From assembly GCF_001514235.1 (NCBI RefSeq), contig NZ_KQ948943.1:80445-144444 (forward strand): a stretch of DNA of 64,000 bases. Reading direction: 5' to 3'. The notes beneath the pieces are model-generated. The model was given only the letters and a program-made list of their open reading frames with translations, searched no databases and was not told the origin of the DNA. A program made the position numbers and the translations under genes. This document shows positions 49,549 to 58,233 of the stretch, one piece after another; the stretch's first letter is position 1; the number at the start of each line of letters is the position of its first letter. Source of the stretch: Streptomyces caeruleatus (lineage in GTDB: Bacteria; Actinomycetota; Actinomycetes; Streptomycetales; Streptomycetaceae).

Positions 49549-50685
49549 CTAGATCACGTACCGGGGCTGCGTCAACTCGTCGTACACACTGAGGACTTGG
49601 GCCACCGTCTCGTCCTCGGTCGGCCAGGTGGCCGTCTGCCGCACGCCGCGCTCCCTGAGGAGTTCCTGCCGCTCGGGGTCGTCGAGCAGCCGGACGACGG
49701 CGTCGGCGAGGGCCTTCGCATCGCCGTACGGGACGAGTTCGGCGGCGTCCCCGACGAGTTCCGGCACGCCGCCCACCTCGGTGGCGACGAGCGGCACGCG
49801 CGCGTGCAGGGCCTCCTGGGCGAGGACGGACCGCGACTCCCAACTGCTGGGCAGCAGCGCCACATCGGCGGCGGCCAGCAGCTCGGAGACGTCGTCGCGC
49901 CGCCCGATGAGCCGCACGGGCAGTTCCTCGTCCTCGATCCGCCGCTGGAGTTCGGCCCGCTGCGTCCCCTCCCCCGCGATCACGACCAACGGCACGGGAT
50001 CGAGCCGCAGCCACCCGCGCGAGGCGTCCAGCAGCACGTCGTATCCACGATGCCGCTCCAGCGAGCCGACGGCGATCAGCAACGGCCGCCCGGTGGCCCC
50101 GAGTTCGGCCCGGACCTTGGGTCGCAGCCGGTCGGGGTCGTCGTGCTCGACGGCACGCAGGGGCCCCGGCATGGCGACGGCGGCGAGGCGGGCGTCCCGG
50201 GCGCCGGTCCGGCGGGCCCGGTCCACGAGCGCCGAGGTGGTCCCGAGCACGACGGAGGCGGCCTTGACGACCCGCCGCTCCAACAGCCGCACGAGATGGG
50301 CGCGGGCTCCCTCGGCATGGGCCCGGTCGTGCCAGGTGACGACGAGCGGGGTGCGCCGCCCGCTCAGCGCGAGCACCGCGCGGAAGGAGGCGTGCAGTCC
50401 GTGGGCGTGCACCAGGTCGGCGTCCGCGCACGCCGCCCGCAGGGCCGCCACGGAGCCGGGATCGCTGCTGCGCGGCACATGCACATGGTCGGCGCCGGCC
50501 CCCGTGAAGTCATAGAGCTGATCGGCCTCGACCGGGGCACACACGGTGACCCGCACGCCCCGCGCGACCAGCCCCGACGCCAGTGATCGCACATGCGCGC
50601 TACTGCCGGCGTTGCCACCGCCCAGCACCTGCACGGTGCGCAGCGAGGACTGGCCGTGCGGTGCATGGCTGCTCACGGGGGTCAC
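49549..50685 (-). CDS. Glycosyltransferase family 4
   Basis: A 378-residue GT-B enzyme. The N-terminal half includes VQVLGGGNAGSSAHVRSLASGL and the C-terminal half carries PLLIAVGSLERHRGYDVLLDA, VIAGEGTQRAELQ and SSWESRSVLAQEALHARVPLVATEVGG, the nucleotide-sugar-binding EX7E-type region of GT4 enzymes. It should add a sugar to a lipid or glycan; the acceptor is unknown. The gene sits between an MraY-like membrane protein and the PucR gene. The GTG overlaps no neighbour and has only a weak ribosome binding site. Confidence 0.86.
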   Translation of the reverse strand: MTPVSSHAPHGQSSLRTVQVLGGGNAGSSAHVRSLASGLVARGVRVTVCAPVEADQLYDFTGAGADHVHVPRSSDPGSVAALRAACADADLVHAHGLHASFRAVLALSGRRTPLVVTWHDRAHAEGARAHLVRLLERRVVKAASVVLGTTSALVDRARRTGARDARLAAVAMPGPLRAVEHDDPDRLRPKVRAELGATGRPLLIAVGSLERHRGYDVLLDASRGWLRLDPVPLVVIAGEGTQRAELQRRIEDEELPVRLIGRRDDVSELLAAADVALLPSSWESRSVLAQEALHARVPLVATEVGGVPELVGDAAELVPYGDAKALADAVVRLLDDPERQELLRERGVRQTATWPTEDETVAQVLSVYDELTQPRYVI

Positions 50686-50983
50686 CTGGCCGGGGCTCCT
50701 GCTTCGGGTCGGGCGGTCACGAAGAACGTACAGAAGGATCGGGCGGACGGGGTGTACCGCGGGGGATCCCTACGCGTCCGACGTGTTTACGCCAAGGATG
50801 CCAGGACATACGGCCGTTCCGGGAACGCCGGCCGGCCCCGGGCGGCCCGGGCGCCGGGCAACTCGGTGGCCGGAGTCACCTGCACGAGTGATCCGAGGTG
50901 GGGATTGTGGCCGAACATGCGCGCGTGGAGCACGTCTCGGCGACCGGCGTGCACCGGCGTGGCGCACCGAGCCACACCCGACC
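50686..50983. other. Intergenic region between MraY-like gene and glycosyltransferase
   Basis: These 298 bp are highly GC-rich with CCCGGG and GGCCGG blocks near 50830-50870, and include an AT-richer patch around 50715-50750. I see no ORF or RNA with support. It probably holds the glycosyltransferase promoter. Confidence 0.4.
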
Positions 50984-51748
50984 TCACGGCGCGCCGACGC
51001 CCCGCGCCACCTCGCTCACCCTGTCGCCGTACACCGCCGCGGCCACGACGGCGGCCGCGTGAGCGACCAGCCCGGCCCGGCCGTTCCCGGCGACGACAGC
51101 GGCGCCCAGGGCCGCGCCCAGCGCATGGGCGCCGGTGTCCCCGATCATCGCCCGCTCCCCGAGGTCGTCGGGCAGGACGGCCGCGGCGGCCCCCATGGCA
51201 CCGGCGGCCAACGCGCCACCGTGCCCGGAGCGCAGCAGTCCCGGCGCACCGAGCGCGAGCACCGCGGCGGCGGCCCGTCCGGGCCGTACGTCCACGAGGT
51301 TCACGAAGTGCGCGGCGCCGGCGATCACGACCCCGGCGAGCAGCTTGTCCAAAGGCCGTTCCTTCAGGACGGCCCCCGCGACGAGCCCGGCGGCGGATAT
51401 CCCGAACAACTTGACGGCCCCGCTGGTGACTTCGCCGTCCCGCAGCGCGCCGAGATGCGCCCGGAACCCGCGCCGGGGTTCATCGGCGCCCGCCACGTCG
51501 TCGTAGGCCCCGCACATCCCCGCGACCGCCACGGCGGCCCCTGCGGCCGGCGAGATTCGTCCGGCCCCGGCAGCGGCCGCCAGGGCGGCGGCGGGCCCGG
51601 CGTACAACTCCACGGTCCGCCCGGCGTAGTTCTTCCGCTCCCAGCGGTCACGGCCACCGGGTGCCTTGGCTCGCAGGGCGGTGACGGCGGCGCGGGTGAG
51701 GGCCGCGGAGAGGCCGAAGGCGGTGGTCCGAGAGGCACGTTCGCTCAT
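50984..51748 (-). CDS. Integral membrane protein, MraY/WecA-like
   Basis: A 254-residue membrane protein with about seven Ala-rich hydrophobic segments. RKNYAGRTVELY near residue 40 and AYDDVAGAD (acidic D-D) around 80, together with HFVNLVDVRPGRA, recall the active-site loops of polyprenyl-phosphate N-acetylhexosamine-1-phosphate transferases. The length is shorter than MraY (about 360 residues), so it may be a divergent member. It lies beside a glycosyltransferase and recN. The catalytic function is inferred; it could be a related inactive protein. Confidence 0.65.
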   Translation of the reverse strand: MSERASRTTAFGLSAALTRAAVTALRAKAPGGRDRWERKNYAGRTVELYAGPAAALAAAAGAGRISPAAGAAVAVAGMCGAYDDVAGADEPRRGFRAHLGALRDGEVTSGAVKLFGISAAGLVAGAVLKERPLDKLLAGVVIAGAAHFVNLVDVRPGRAAAAVLALGAPGLLRSGHGGALAAGAMGAAAAVLPDDLGERAMIGDTGAHALGAALGAAVVAGNGRAGLVAHAAAVVAAAVYGDRVSEVARGVGAP

Positions 51749-51836
51749 TCGGCCACCCTACGGGCCGCCACTGACAACCCGGCCCTGCGCCGGGCCCGCC
51801 CAGGCAAACACCCGCCCACCTGGGAGGCCCGCCCTC

Positions 51837-53567
51837 CTACGCGTCCGCGCGGGCCGTCGCCAGCAGCTCCTCCGCATGCGCCCGCGCGGTCTCCGAGTCC
51901 TCCTGCCCGGCGAGCATCCGGGACAGCTCCCGGATCCGCTCCTCGCCCTCCAGGACCTTCACGCCGGACCGGGTGACCGACCCGTCGTTGGTCTTCTCGA
52001 CGAGCAACTGCCGGTCGGCGAAGGCGGCGACCTGCGGCAGGTGGGTCACCACGACGACCTGCGCGGTCTTGGCCAGCCGGGCCAGCCGCCGCCCGATCTC
52101 CACGGCCGCCTTGCCGCCGACGCCCGCGTCGACCTCGTCGAACAGGTACGTCGGCACGGGATCGGTCCCCGCGAACACGACCTCCACGGCGAGCATCACG
52201 CGCGAGAGCTCACCGCCGGACGCGCCCTTGGCGATCGGCCGGGGCGGCGCTCCCGGGTGCGGAGCGAGCAGCAGCTCGACCTCGTCCGCGCCGGCCGGCC
52301 CGTAGGCGACCGTACGCCCGCCGACCTCCACGCCCTCCGGGTCCTCGGTCTGCCGGATGTCGAAGGACACGCGCGCGTGCGGCATCGCGAGCGAGGCCAG
52401 TTCGGCGGTGACCGCGGCGGCGAACCGCTCGGCGGCGTCCGTCCGCGCGTCGGTCAACGCCTGCGCCAGCCCGCCCAGCTCGGCCCGCAGCGCGTCCCGC
52501 TCGGCGGTCAGCTCGTCGATCCGCTCGTCGTCGCCGTCCAGCTCGGTCAGCCGCGCGGCGCTCTCCTCGGCCCAGGCGAGCACGGCGGCGACGTTCTCGC
52601 CGTACTTCCGCGTGAGCCCGGTCAGCGCGGCCCGCCGCTCCTCGACGGCCGCGAGCCGCAGGGGATCGGCGTCCAGGTCGTCGGCGTACCCCGCCAGCTC
52701 CCCGGCGACATCGCCCAGCAGGATCCCGATCTCCCCGATCCGGTCGGCCAGCGCGGACAGCGCCGGGTCGTGCGACCGCACGGCGTCCAGGGCCCGCTGC
52801 GCACCCGCGACGAGCGTCGCCGCGTCGATGCCCTCGGGGTCCTCCGGATTACCGGCGAGCGCGGCATGAGCGGCCGTGGCGGCGGACGACAAGGCCTCCG
52901 CGTGCCCGAGCCGCTCGGCCTCCTCGGCGAGCTCGACGTCCTCCCCGGCGCGCGGCTCGACACCCGCGATCTCATCCAGTCCGAACCGCAGCATGTCGGC
53001 TTCCTGAGCCCGCTCACGCGCGCGCGTGACGATCTCGTCGAGCTCGACGGACACGGCCCGCAGCCGCCGGTACGCCTCGCCGTACTTGGCGAGCGGCACC
53101 GCGACGGCGTCCCCCGCGTACCGGTCGAGCGCCTGCCGCTGCCGGGCCAGCTTCAGCAGGCCCTGCTGATCGGTCTGCCCGTGCACGGCCACCAGCTCGT
53201 CGGCCAGCTCGGCCAGCATCCCGACCGGCACACTGCGCCCGCCCAGATGCGCCCGCGACCGTCCCTCGGCGGAAACGGTACGGCTGATCAACAGCGCCCC
53301 GTCGTCGAGCTCCGCCCCGGCCTCCTCGACCCGTACGACGACCGGCGCCCCCGAGGGCACGGCGATCCGCCCCTCCACAACCGCCTTCTCGGCCCCGATC
53401 CGCACGAGCGCCGGGTCCGCCCGCCCTCCGAGCAACAGACCCAGGCTCGTGACCACCATGGTCTTGCCCGCACCCGTCTCACCCGTGACCGCGGTGAACC
53501 CCGGCGACAGCTCGACGACCGCGTCATCGATGACCCCGAGCGACCGTATCCGCATCTCCTCCAACAC
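51837..53567 (-). CDS. recN: DNA repair protein RecN
   Basis: A 576-residue SMC-like ATPase. Walker A GETGAGKTM is at about residue 32, followed by the coiled-coil arms with VHGQTDQQGLL. The C-terminal half has the signature GASGGELSRVMLA and Walker B TYLFDEVDAGVGG. RecN acts in recombinational repair of double-strand breaks. GTG 53567 was chosen because AAGG lies 8 nt upstream; an extra GTG two codons earlier is possible. No LexA-type palindrome is seen upstream. nadK and tlyA precede it, the conserved actinobacterial order. Confidence 0.95.
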   Translation of the reverse strand: MLEEMRIRSLGVIDDAVVELSPGFTAVTGETGAGKTMVVTSLGLLLGGRADPALVRIGAEKAVVEGRIAVPSGAPVVVRVEEAGAELDDGALLISRTVSAEGRSRAHLGGRSVPVGMLAELADELVAVHGQTDQQGLLKLARQRQALDRYAGDAVAVPLAKYGEAYRRLRAVSVELDEIVTRARERAQEADMLRFGLDEIAGVEPRAGEDVELAEEAERLGHAEALSSAATAAHAALAGNPEDPEGIDAATLVAGAQRALDAVRSHDPALSALADRIGEIGILLGDVAGELAGYADDLDADPLRLAAVEERRAALTGLTRKYGENVAAVLAWAEESAARLTELDGDDERIDELTAERDALRAELGGLAQALTDARTDAAERFAAAVTAELASLAMPHARVSFDIRQTEDPEGVEVGGRTVAYGPAGADEVELLLAPHPGAPPRPIAKGASGGELSRVMLAVEVVFAGTDPVPTYLFDEVDAGVGGKAAVEIGRRLARLAKTAQVVVVTHLPQVAAFADRQLLVEKTNDGSVTRSGVKVLEGEERIRELSRMLAGQEDSETARAHAEELLATARADA

Positions 53568-53681
53568 GGACACGACCTTACGAGGTCGGGGGCGGGGAGT
53601 GCGACGGGCCCCGGGTCCATGATGTGAAGGTGCAGGTGACGAATGTAGATCGGCGTCACATTGTCACCCAGGCGAGTGTCA

Positions 53682-53740
53682 CGCCCTCAAGGGGCGCGGG
53701 GAACTGCGCGAGCAACCACGAACCACCCGCAGCCGCCCGC
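53682..53740 (+). repeat. Dispersed intergenic repeat, copy R4 (AACTG subtype)
   Basis: CGCCCTCAAGGGGCGCGGGG then AACTGCGCGAGCAACCACGA and a CCCGCAG-type tail, matching R1 at 12831-12886. It lies between recN and nadK and may fold the first 20 nt into a short hairpin. Confidence 0.75.
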
Positions 53741-53766
53741 GCTCCCGCACCACCCCCCACGGATGG

Positions 53767-54672
53767 CTAGTGAGGCGCCCCCCGCCACCCGGAAACCGGC
53801 AACGCGAACTTCGCCACAAGTCGATCCGTGAACGACGCATGATGCAACCGAGCAAGCCGCACCGGCACAGCGCCCCGCCGAACCTCCACCCGCGCCCCCG
53901 GCGGCAACTCCACAGTCCGCCGCCCGTCACACCACAGAACCCCCGGCGGGACATGCGGCAGAACCTCCACCGCAAGCACAGAATCCGGCGACGTCACCAA
54001 CGGCTTCGCGAACAACGCATGCGCACTGATCGGCACCATCAACAACGCCTCGACCTCAGGCCACACCACAGGCCCACCCGCCGAGAACGCATACGCCGTC
54101 GACCCCGTAGGCGTGGACAGCACGATCCCGTCGCACCCGAACCCCGTAACCGGCCGCCCGTCGATCTCCAGCACGACCTCAAGCAGCTTCTCGGCGCCCG
54201 CCTTCTGCACGGCCGCCTCGTTCAGCGCCCAGTCCGTGTGCACGATGTCGCCGTTCTGATGCACGACGACGTCGACCGTCATCCGCTCCTCGACCTCGTA
54301 CGCCTTGGTGACGACCCGGTCGACAACCTTGTCGAGGTCGTCCCGCTCGGCCTCCGCGAGGAACCCGACACGCCCGAGGTTGACGCCCAGCATCGGCACC
54401 CCGGACGCCCGGGCGAACTCGGCGCCGCGCAGCAGCGTCCCGTCGCCGCCCAGCACTATCAGCAGCTCGCACCCGTCGAGGCACTGCGGAGTCGCCTCCT
54501 TGACGAGTCCCACCTCGGGCGGCAGCGGCAGGTCGGCCGCCTCGTACTCCAACACCCGCACACCGATCCCCGACCGCAGCAGTCCCTTGACCACCAGCTC
54601 GGCGCTGCGGATCGCCGCGGGCCGCCCCGTGTGGGCGAGCAGAAAAACAGTACGAGCTCGGTTCGGTGTCAA
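53767..54672 (-). CDS. nadK: NAD kinase
   Basis: A 301-residue enzyme. LLIVLGGDGTLLRGAEFAR holds the GGDGT phosphate-binding loop; GVNLGRVGFLAE, ALNEAAVQKAG and TPTGSTAYAFSAGGPVV are the other family motifs. It phosphorylates NAD to NADP. The start is TTG at 54672, overlapping the tlyA stop as TTGA; there is no other start before the first strand. This order (tlyA-nadK-recN) is conserved in actinobacteria. Confidence 0.95.
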   Translation of the reverse strand: MTPNRARTVFLLAHTGRPAAIRSAELVVKGLLRSGIGVRVLEYEAADLPLPPEVGLVKEATPQCLDGCELLIVLGGDGTLLRGAEFARASGVPMLGVNLGRVGFLAEAERDDLDKVVDRVVTKAYEVEERMTVDVVVHQNGDIVHTDWALNEAAVQKAGAEKLLEVVLEIDGRPVTGFGCDGIVLSTPTGSTAYAFSAGGPVVWPEVEALLMVPISAHALFAKPLVTSPDSVLAVEVLPHVPPGVLWCDGRRTVELPPGARVEVRRGAVPVRLARLHHASFTDRLVAKFALPVSGWRGAPH

Positions 54673-55484
54673 CGCGGCCCCTCCGCAACTGCACGGTCAA
54701 CGTCGGCCGGGTCCAGGGCGGGCGCCCCGGCACGCAGCCACAGAAAGTACTCGACGTTCCCGGAGGGTCCGGGCAACGGACTCGCCGTCACGCCCTTCAC
54801 TCCGAGCCCGATTTCCCACGCCTTCTCGGCGACTCCCCGCACGGCCTCCGCCCGCAGCTGCGAACTCCGTACGACTCCCCCGCTGCCCAGCCGTTCCTTC
54901 CCCACCTCGAACTGCGGCTTGACCATCATCACCAGATCGGCGTCCTGTTTCACGCACCGCACCAGGGCGGGCAGTACCAGGCCGAGCGGGATGAAGGACA
55001 GATCCCCCACCACAAGATCCACTGGCTCCCCATCGATCGCTTCGAGCGTCAACTCGCGTACGTTCGTACGGTCCTTGACGGTGACGCGTTCATCGCTTTG
55101 GAGAGTCCAGGCGAGTTGTCCGTATCCGACGTCCACGGCGACGACATGGGCGGCCCCCGAGCGCAGCAGGACGTCGGTGAAACCACCGGTGGACGCGCCG
55201 GCGTCCAGTGCCCGCCGCCCCTTCACCACGAGCCCCTGGGGCACGAAGGCCTCCAGCGCGCCCGCGAGCTTGTGCCCGCCGCGCGAGACGTACTCGGGGT
55301 CGCTGTCGTCGGTGGACACCACGATCGCCGCCGCCGTCTCCACCTGCGTGGCCGGTTTGGTCGCGACGGTCTTGCCGACGGTGACCCGTCCGGCGGCGAT
55401 CAGCTGGCTGGCGTGCTCGCGCGAACGCGCGAGCTTGCGGCGGACCAGCTCCGCGTCGAGACGGCGGCGTGCGACTCCTGCCAC
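54669..55484 (-). CDS. tlyA: 16S/23S rRNA 2'-O-methyltransferase TlyA
   Basis: A 271-residue enzyme. An N-terminal S4 RNA-binding domain (RRRLDAELVRRKLARSREHA) is followed by the methyltransferase with SRGGHKLAGAL, DAGASTGGFTD (SAM-binding), VVGDLSFI and MMVKPQFE, giving the K-D-K-E tetrad. In mycobacteria TlyA methylates cytidines in both rRNAs and its loss gives capreomycin resistance. GAGGAG upstream supports the GTG at 55484. It overlaps nadK by 4 nt. Confidence 0.95.
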   Translation of the reverse strand: MAGVARRRLDAELVRRKLARSREHASQLIAAGRVTVGKTVATKPATQVETAAAIVVSTDDSDPEYVSRGGHKLAGALEAFVPQGLVVKGRRALDAGASTGGFTDVLLRSGAAHVVAVDVGYGQLAWTLQSDERVTVKDRTNVRELTLEAIDGEPVDLVVGDLSFIPLGLVLPALVRCVKQDADLVMMVKPQFEVGKERLGSGGVVRSSQLRAEAVRGVAEKAWEIGLGVKGVTASPLPGPSGNVEYFLWLRAGAPALDPADVDRAVAEGPR

Positions 55485-55491
55485 GTTCGGT

Positions 55492-55821
55492 TCAGCTCCT
55501 CATCCCAGGCATCGACGGGGGCGCCGGAGGTCCCGGGCGGGCGTCGAGCGCGGTGAGCGCGTCGCGCAGCCCCCGGTGTACATCCTCGTACACCTCGACG
55601 TGCCCGTCGGTGGCGAGGTGGTCGGCATCACCCAGCCGCTCCAGCTGGGCGTCGACTTCGGCGTTGCCGGTGGGGGTGCGGGGGATGTTCAGCGGGGCGG
55701 GGGCGGCCGGGTCGTGGGCTGCCGGGTCGTACTCGGGTTCGACCGCCGCGGCCGTCTCGATCCCTTCGGCCGCCTCCCCGGGGGTCGCCGGGATCTCCGT
55801 CTCCGGAACCGTGTCGCTCAT
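55492..55821 (-). CDS. Conserved small hypothetical protein
   Basis: A 109-residue acidic protein. Residues 1-50 are disordered and rich in Pro, Ala, Glu; the second half, GNAEVDAQLERLGDADHLATDG and HVEVYEDVHRGLRDAL, is likely helical. It ends 8 bp before tlyA and is the first gene of the tlyA-nadK-recN group. Such a small protein is usual at this position in Streptomyces; function unknown. Confidence 0.75.
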   Translation of the reverse strand: MSDTVPETEIPATPGEAAEGIETAAAVEPEYDPAAHDPAAPAPLNIPRTPTGNAEVDAQLERLGDADHLATDGHVEVYEDVHRGLRDALTALDARPGPPAPPSMPGMRS

Positions 55822-55863
55822 GCCCAGACGCTACCCCGAACCGCTGGGGTACCGTCGATCGCG

Positions 55864-56211
55864 ATGGCCACGACTGAGGAGTGCCGCGCCGCACTCGAAA
55901 AGCTCTCGGACAACATGCAGCGCGCCGAAGGGGACGCCCGCACGGCCGCGGCCCTGGACCGCTCGGTGAGCTGCCACATCACCGACCTGGACGTCACCTT
56001 CGCCGGCCGTATGTCGGACGGCCGGATCCATGTCCACGAGACGTTCCAGGGCCCACCCCGTGAGAAGGCCCAGATCAGACTGAGCATGACCGGCGACGAC
56101 CTGGTCGCCCTGGTCGACGGCGAGCTGCACTTCGCCAAGGCCTGGGGCTCGGGCCGGGTGAAGCTGCACGCGGGCGTGCGCGACCTGCTGACGCTCAGGA
56201 AGCTTCTGTAG
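55864..56211 (+). CDS. SCP2 sterol-binding domain protein
   Basis: A 115-residue protein consisting of one SCP2-like domain: LDRSVSCHITDLDVTFAGRM, an acidic/polar strand region and LVALVDGELHFAKAWGSGRVKLHAG, the lipid-binding tunnel. SCP2 domains bind hydrophobic ligands such as lipids. No partner is obvious. It is divergent from the small gene at 55821 and its 3' end overlaps the ferric-siderophore ATPase by 17 bp. Confidence 0.85.
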   Translation: MATTEECRAALEKLSDNMQRAEGDARTAAALDRSVSCHITDLDVTFAGRMSDGRIHVHETFQGPPREKAQIRLSMTGDDLVALVDGELHFAKAWGSGRVKLHAGVRDLLTLRKLL

Positions 56212-57109
56212 CCGCCACCTTCTCGGCCCGGCCGCCCTGGTCGACCCGCTCCTTCCTGACCTGCTCGCGCGCCTTCCGCGCCGCCGGCACCACCAACGGC
56301 GTACCCGTCTCCGGGTCGTCGATGACCTGGCACCGCAGCCCGAACACGTCCTCCACCAGCTCGGCCGTGACGATGTCGTTGGGCGCGCCCTCGGCGATCA
56401 CGGCCCCGCCGCGCAGGGCGATGAGGTGCGTGGCGTACCGGGCCGCGTGGTTGAGGTCGTGCAGCACCGCGACCAGCGTGCGCCCCTGCTCCTCGTGCAG
56501 TTCCGCGCACAGGTCGAGGACGTCGATCTGGTGCTGGATGTCGAGGTAGGTCGTCGGCTCGTCGAGCAGCAGCAGCGGCGTCTGCTGGGCGAGCGCCATC
56601 GCGATCCACACGCGCTGGCGCTGACCGCCGGACAGTTCGTCGACATAGCGATCCGCGAGCTCGGCGACGCCGGTCTGCTCCATCGACTCCTGGACGACCC
56701 GCTCGTCCTCGGTCGACCACTGGCGCAGGATGCCCTGGTGCGGGTACCGGCCACGGCCCACCAGGTCGGCGACGGTGATCCCGTCGGGCGCGATCGACGA
56801 CTGCGGCAGCAGACCCAGTGTGCGCGCGACCTTCTTCGCCGGCATCGACTGGATGACCGACCCGTCCAGCAGAACCCGGCCCTGGCTGGGCTTGAGCATC
56901 CGGGACAGGGCCCGCAGCAGCGTGGACTTGCCGCACGCGTTCGGGCCGACGATCACGGTGAAGGAGTTGTCGGGTATCTCCACCGACAGCTGCTCGGCGA
57001 TGACCCGCTGGTCGTAGGCGAGGGTGACGTTGTCGGCGGACAGGCGGTTCACGGTGCTCCTTCGGTTGTTCAGCCCACTGCTCTTCTCGTTGCTCTTGCC
57101 GGCGCTCAT
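56195..57109 (-). CDS. Ferric siderophore ABC transporter ATPase (FepC type)
   Basis: A 304-residue ABC ATPase. A short Ser/Asn/Lys-rich leader precedes the domain. Walker A is GPNACGKST, the signature ELSGGQRQRVWIAMALAQ, Walker B LLLLDEPTTYLDI and the H-loop VLHDLNHAARY, typical of iron-siderophore import ATPases. The C-terminal tail is basic. The ATG overlaps the stop of the upstream permease gene by 4 nt. With the two FecCD permeases it makes a complete inner-membrane complex; no substrate-binding lipoprotein is encoded in this window. Confidence 0.93.
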   Translation of the reverse strand: MSAGKSNEKSSGLNNRRSTVNRLSADNVTLAYDQRVIAEQLSVEIPDNSFTVIVGPNACGKSTLLRALSRMLKPSQGRVLLDGSVIQSMPAKKVARTLGLLPQSSIAPDGITVADLVGRGRYPHQGILRQWSTEDERVVQESMEQTGVAELADRYVDELSGGQRQRVWIAMALAQQTPLLLLDEPTTYLDIQHQIDVLDLCAELHEEQGRTLVAVLHDLNHAARYATHLIALRGGAVIAEGAPNDIVTAELVEDVFGLRCQVIDDPETGTPLVVPAARKAREQVRKERVDQGGRAEKVAATEAS

Positions 57110-58233
57110 ATCCGGCCCGCCTTGCGCTCGGTGACCAGCAGCCACAGCAGATACACGCCGCCGAGCACGCCCGTGACCACGCCCACGGGCAGTTGGTCGG
57201 CGCCGAAGACCCGCTGGGAGATCCAGTCGGCGGTGACGAGGAGGGCGGCACCCATGCACAGCGAGGGCAGCAGGTTCGGGCCGGGCGAGCGGGTCAGGCG
57301 CCGGGCGAGCTGCGGGGCGGTGAGCGCCACGAAGCTGACGGGGCCCGCGGCGGCGGTGGCGGCCGCGGTGAGCAGTACGGCGGACAGCATCAGCAGCAGC
57401 CGTACGCGTTCGACGCGCACCCCGAGGGCGTACGAGACGTCGTCGCCCATCTCCATCATCCGCAGCCCGCGCCCGTTGGCGAGGACGAGCGGTACGAGGA
57501 CGGCGCACAGTGCGAGCAGCGGCCAGACCTGGGCCCAGTCACGGCCGCTGAGGGAGCCGGTCATCCACACGACCGAGCGGGCCGCGTCGACCAGGTCGGC
57601 CTTGGTCAGCAGATAGCCGTTGACCGCCGTCATGATCGCGGACATGCCGATGCCGACCAGGACGAGTCGATAGCCGTGCACGCCCCGATTCCAGGCGAGC
57701 AGATAGATGGCGAGCCCTGTCGCGAGTCCGCCCACGAGCGCGCCGACGGTGACCTGGCCGGCGTCCCCGGAGAACAGCACGATCATCACCAGTGCGCCGG
57801 CCGTGGCCCCCTGCCCGAGACCGAGGATGTCCGGGCTGCCCAGCGGGTTGCGGGACAGCGCCTGGAACAGCGCACCGCCGAGGCCGAGCGAGGCCCCGAC
57901 GAGGAGCCCGACCAGGACCCGCGGCAGCCGCAGCTCGTTGACGATGAACTCCTGCCCCGCGTTCCCGTCGCCCAGCAGCGTCTTGAGCACGTCGCCCGCC
58001 GGGATCGGGAAGTCGCCGGTACCGATCAGCACCACGCTCGCGGCGAGCGCGGCGAGCAGCAACAGCACGACGACGGTCAGCGCTCGGACGTCCAGCCGGA
58101 CGGAGAGCCCGCCCGGGCCCCGCACGGCACTGTTGGTCCGGGACGCCCGGGCCGACTTCACCGCGCTCCTCGCCCCGGCCCGCACGCCGCTGTCCTCTTC
58201 GCTCGTCGCGTCCCTCTTCAGTGCGGTCTTCAC
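57106..58233 (-). CDS. FecCD-family siderophore permease, second subunit
   Basis: A 375-residue membrane permease with about nine helices. After a 60-residue polar N-terminal extension the core begins VVVLLLLAALAASVVL, with RLPRVLVGLLVGASLGLGGALFQALSRNPLGSPDILG and near the end AGPVSFVALTAPQLARRL, the ATPase-coupling and pore motifs. It pairs with the permease upstream. The GTG overlaps the preceding stop (GTGA). Part of the iron-regulated operon. Confidence 0.92.
   Translation of the reverse strand: MKTALKRDATSEEDSGVRAGARSAVKSARASRTNSAVRGPGGLSVRLDVRALTVVVLLLLAALAASVVLIGTGDFPIPAGDVLKTLLGDGNAGQEFIVNELRLPRVLVGLLVGASLGLGGALFQALSRNPLGSPDILGLGQGATAGALVMIVLFSGDAGQVTVGALVGGLATGLAIYLLAWNRGVHGYRLVLVGIGMSAIMTAVNGYLLTKADLVDAARSVVWMTGSLSGRDWAQVWPLLALCAVLVPLVLANGRGLRMMEMGDDVSYALGVRVERVRLLLMLSAVLLTAAATAAAGPVSFVALTAPQLARRLTRSPGPNLLPSLCMGAALLVTADWISQRVFGADQLPVGVVTGVLGGVYLLWLLVTERKAGRI

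Noticed and set aside
53568..53700. LexA (SOS) box upstream of recN
   Set aside because: No GAAC-N-GTTC type palindrome is visible; only TGACA-like pieces and repeat R4.
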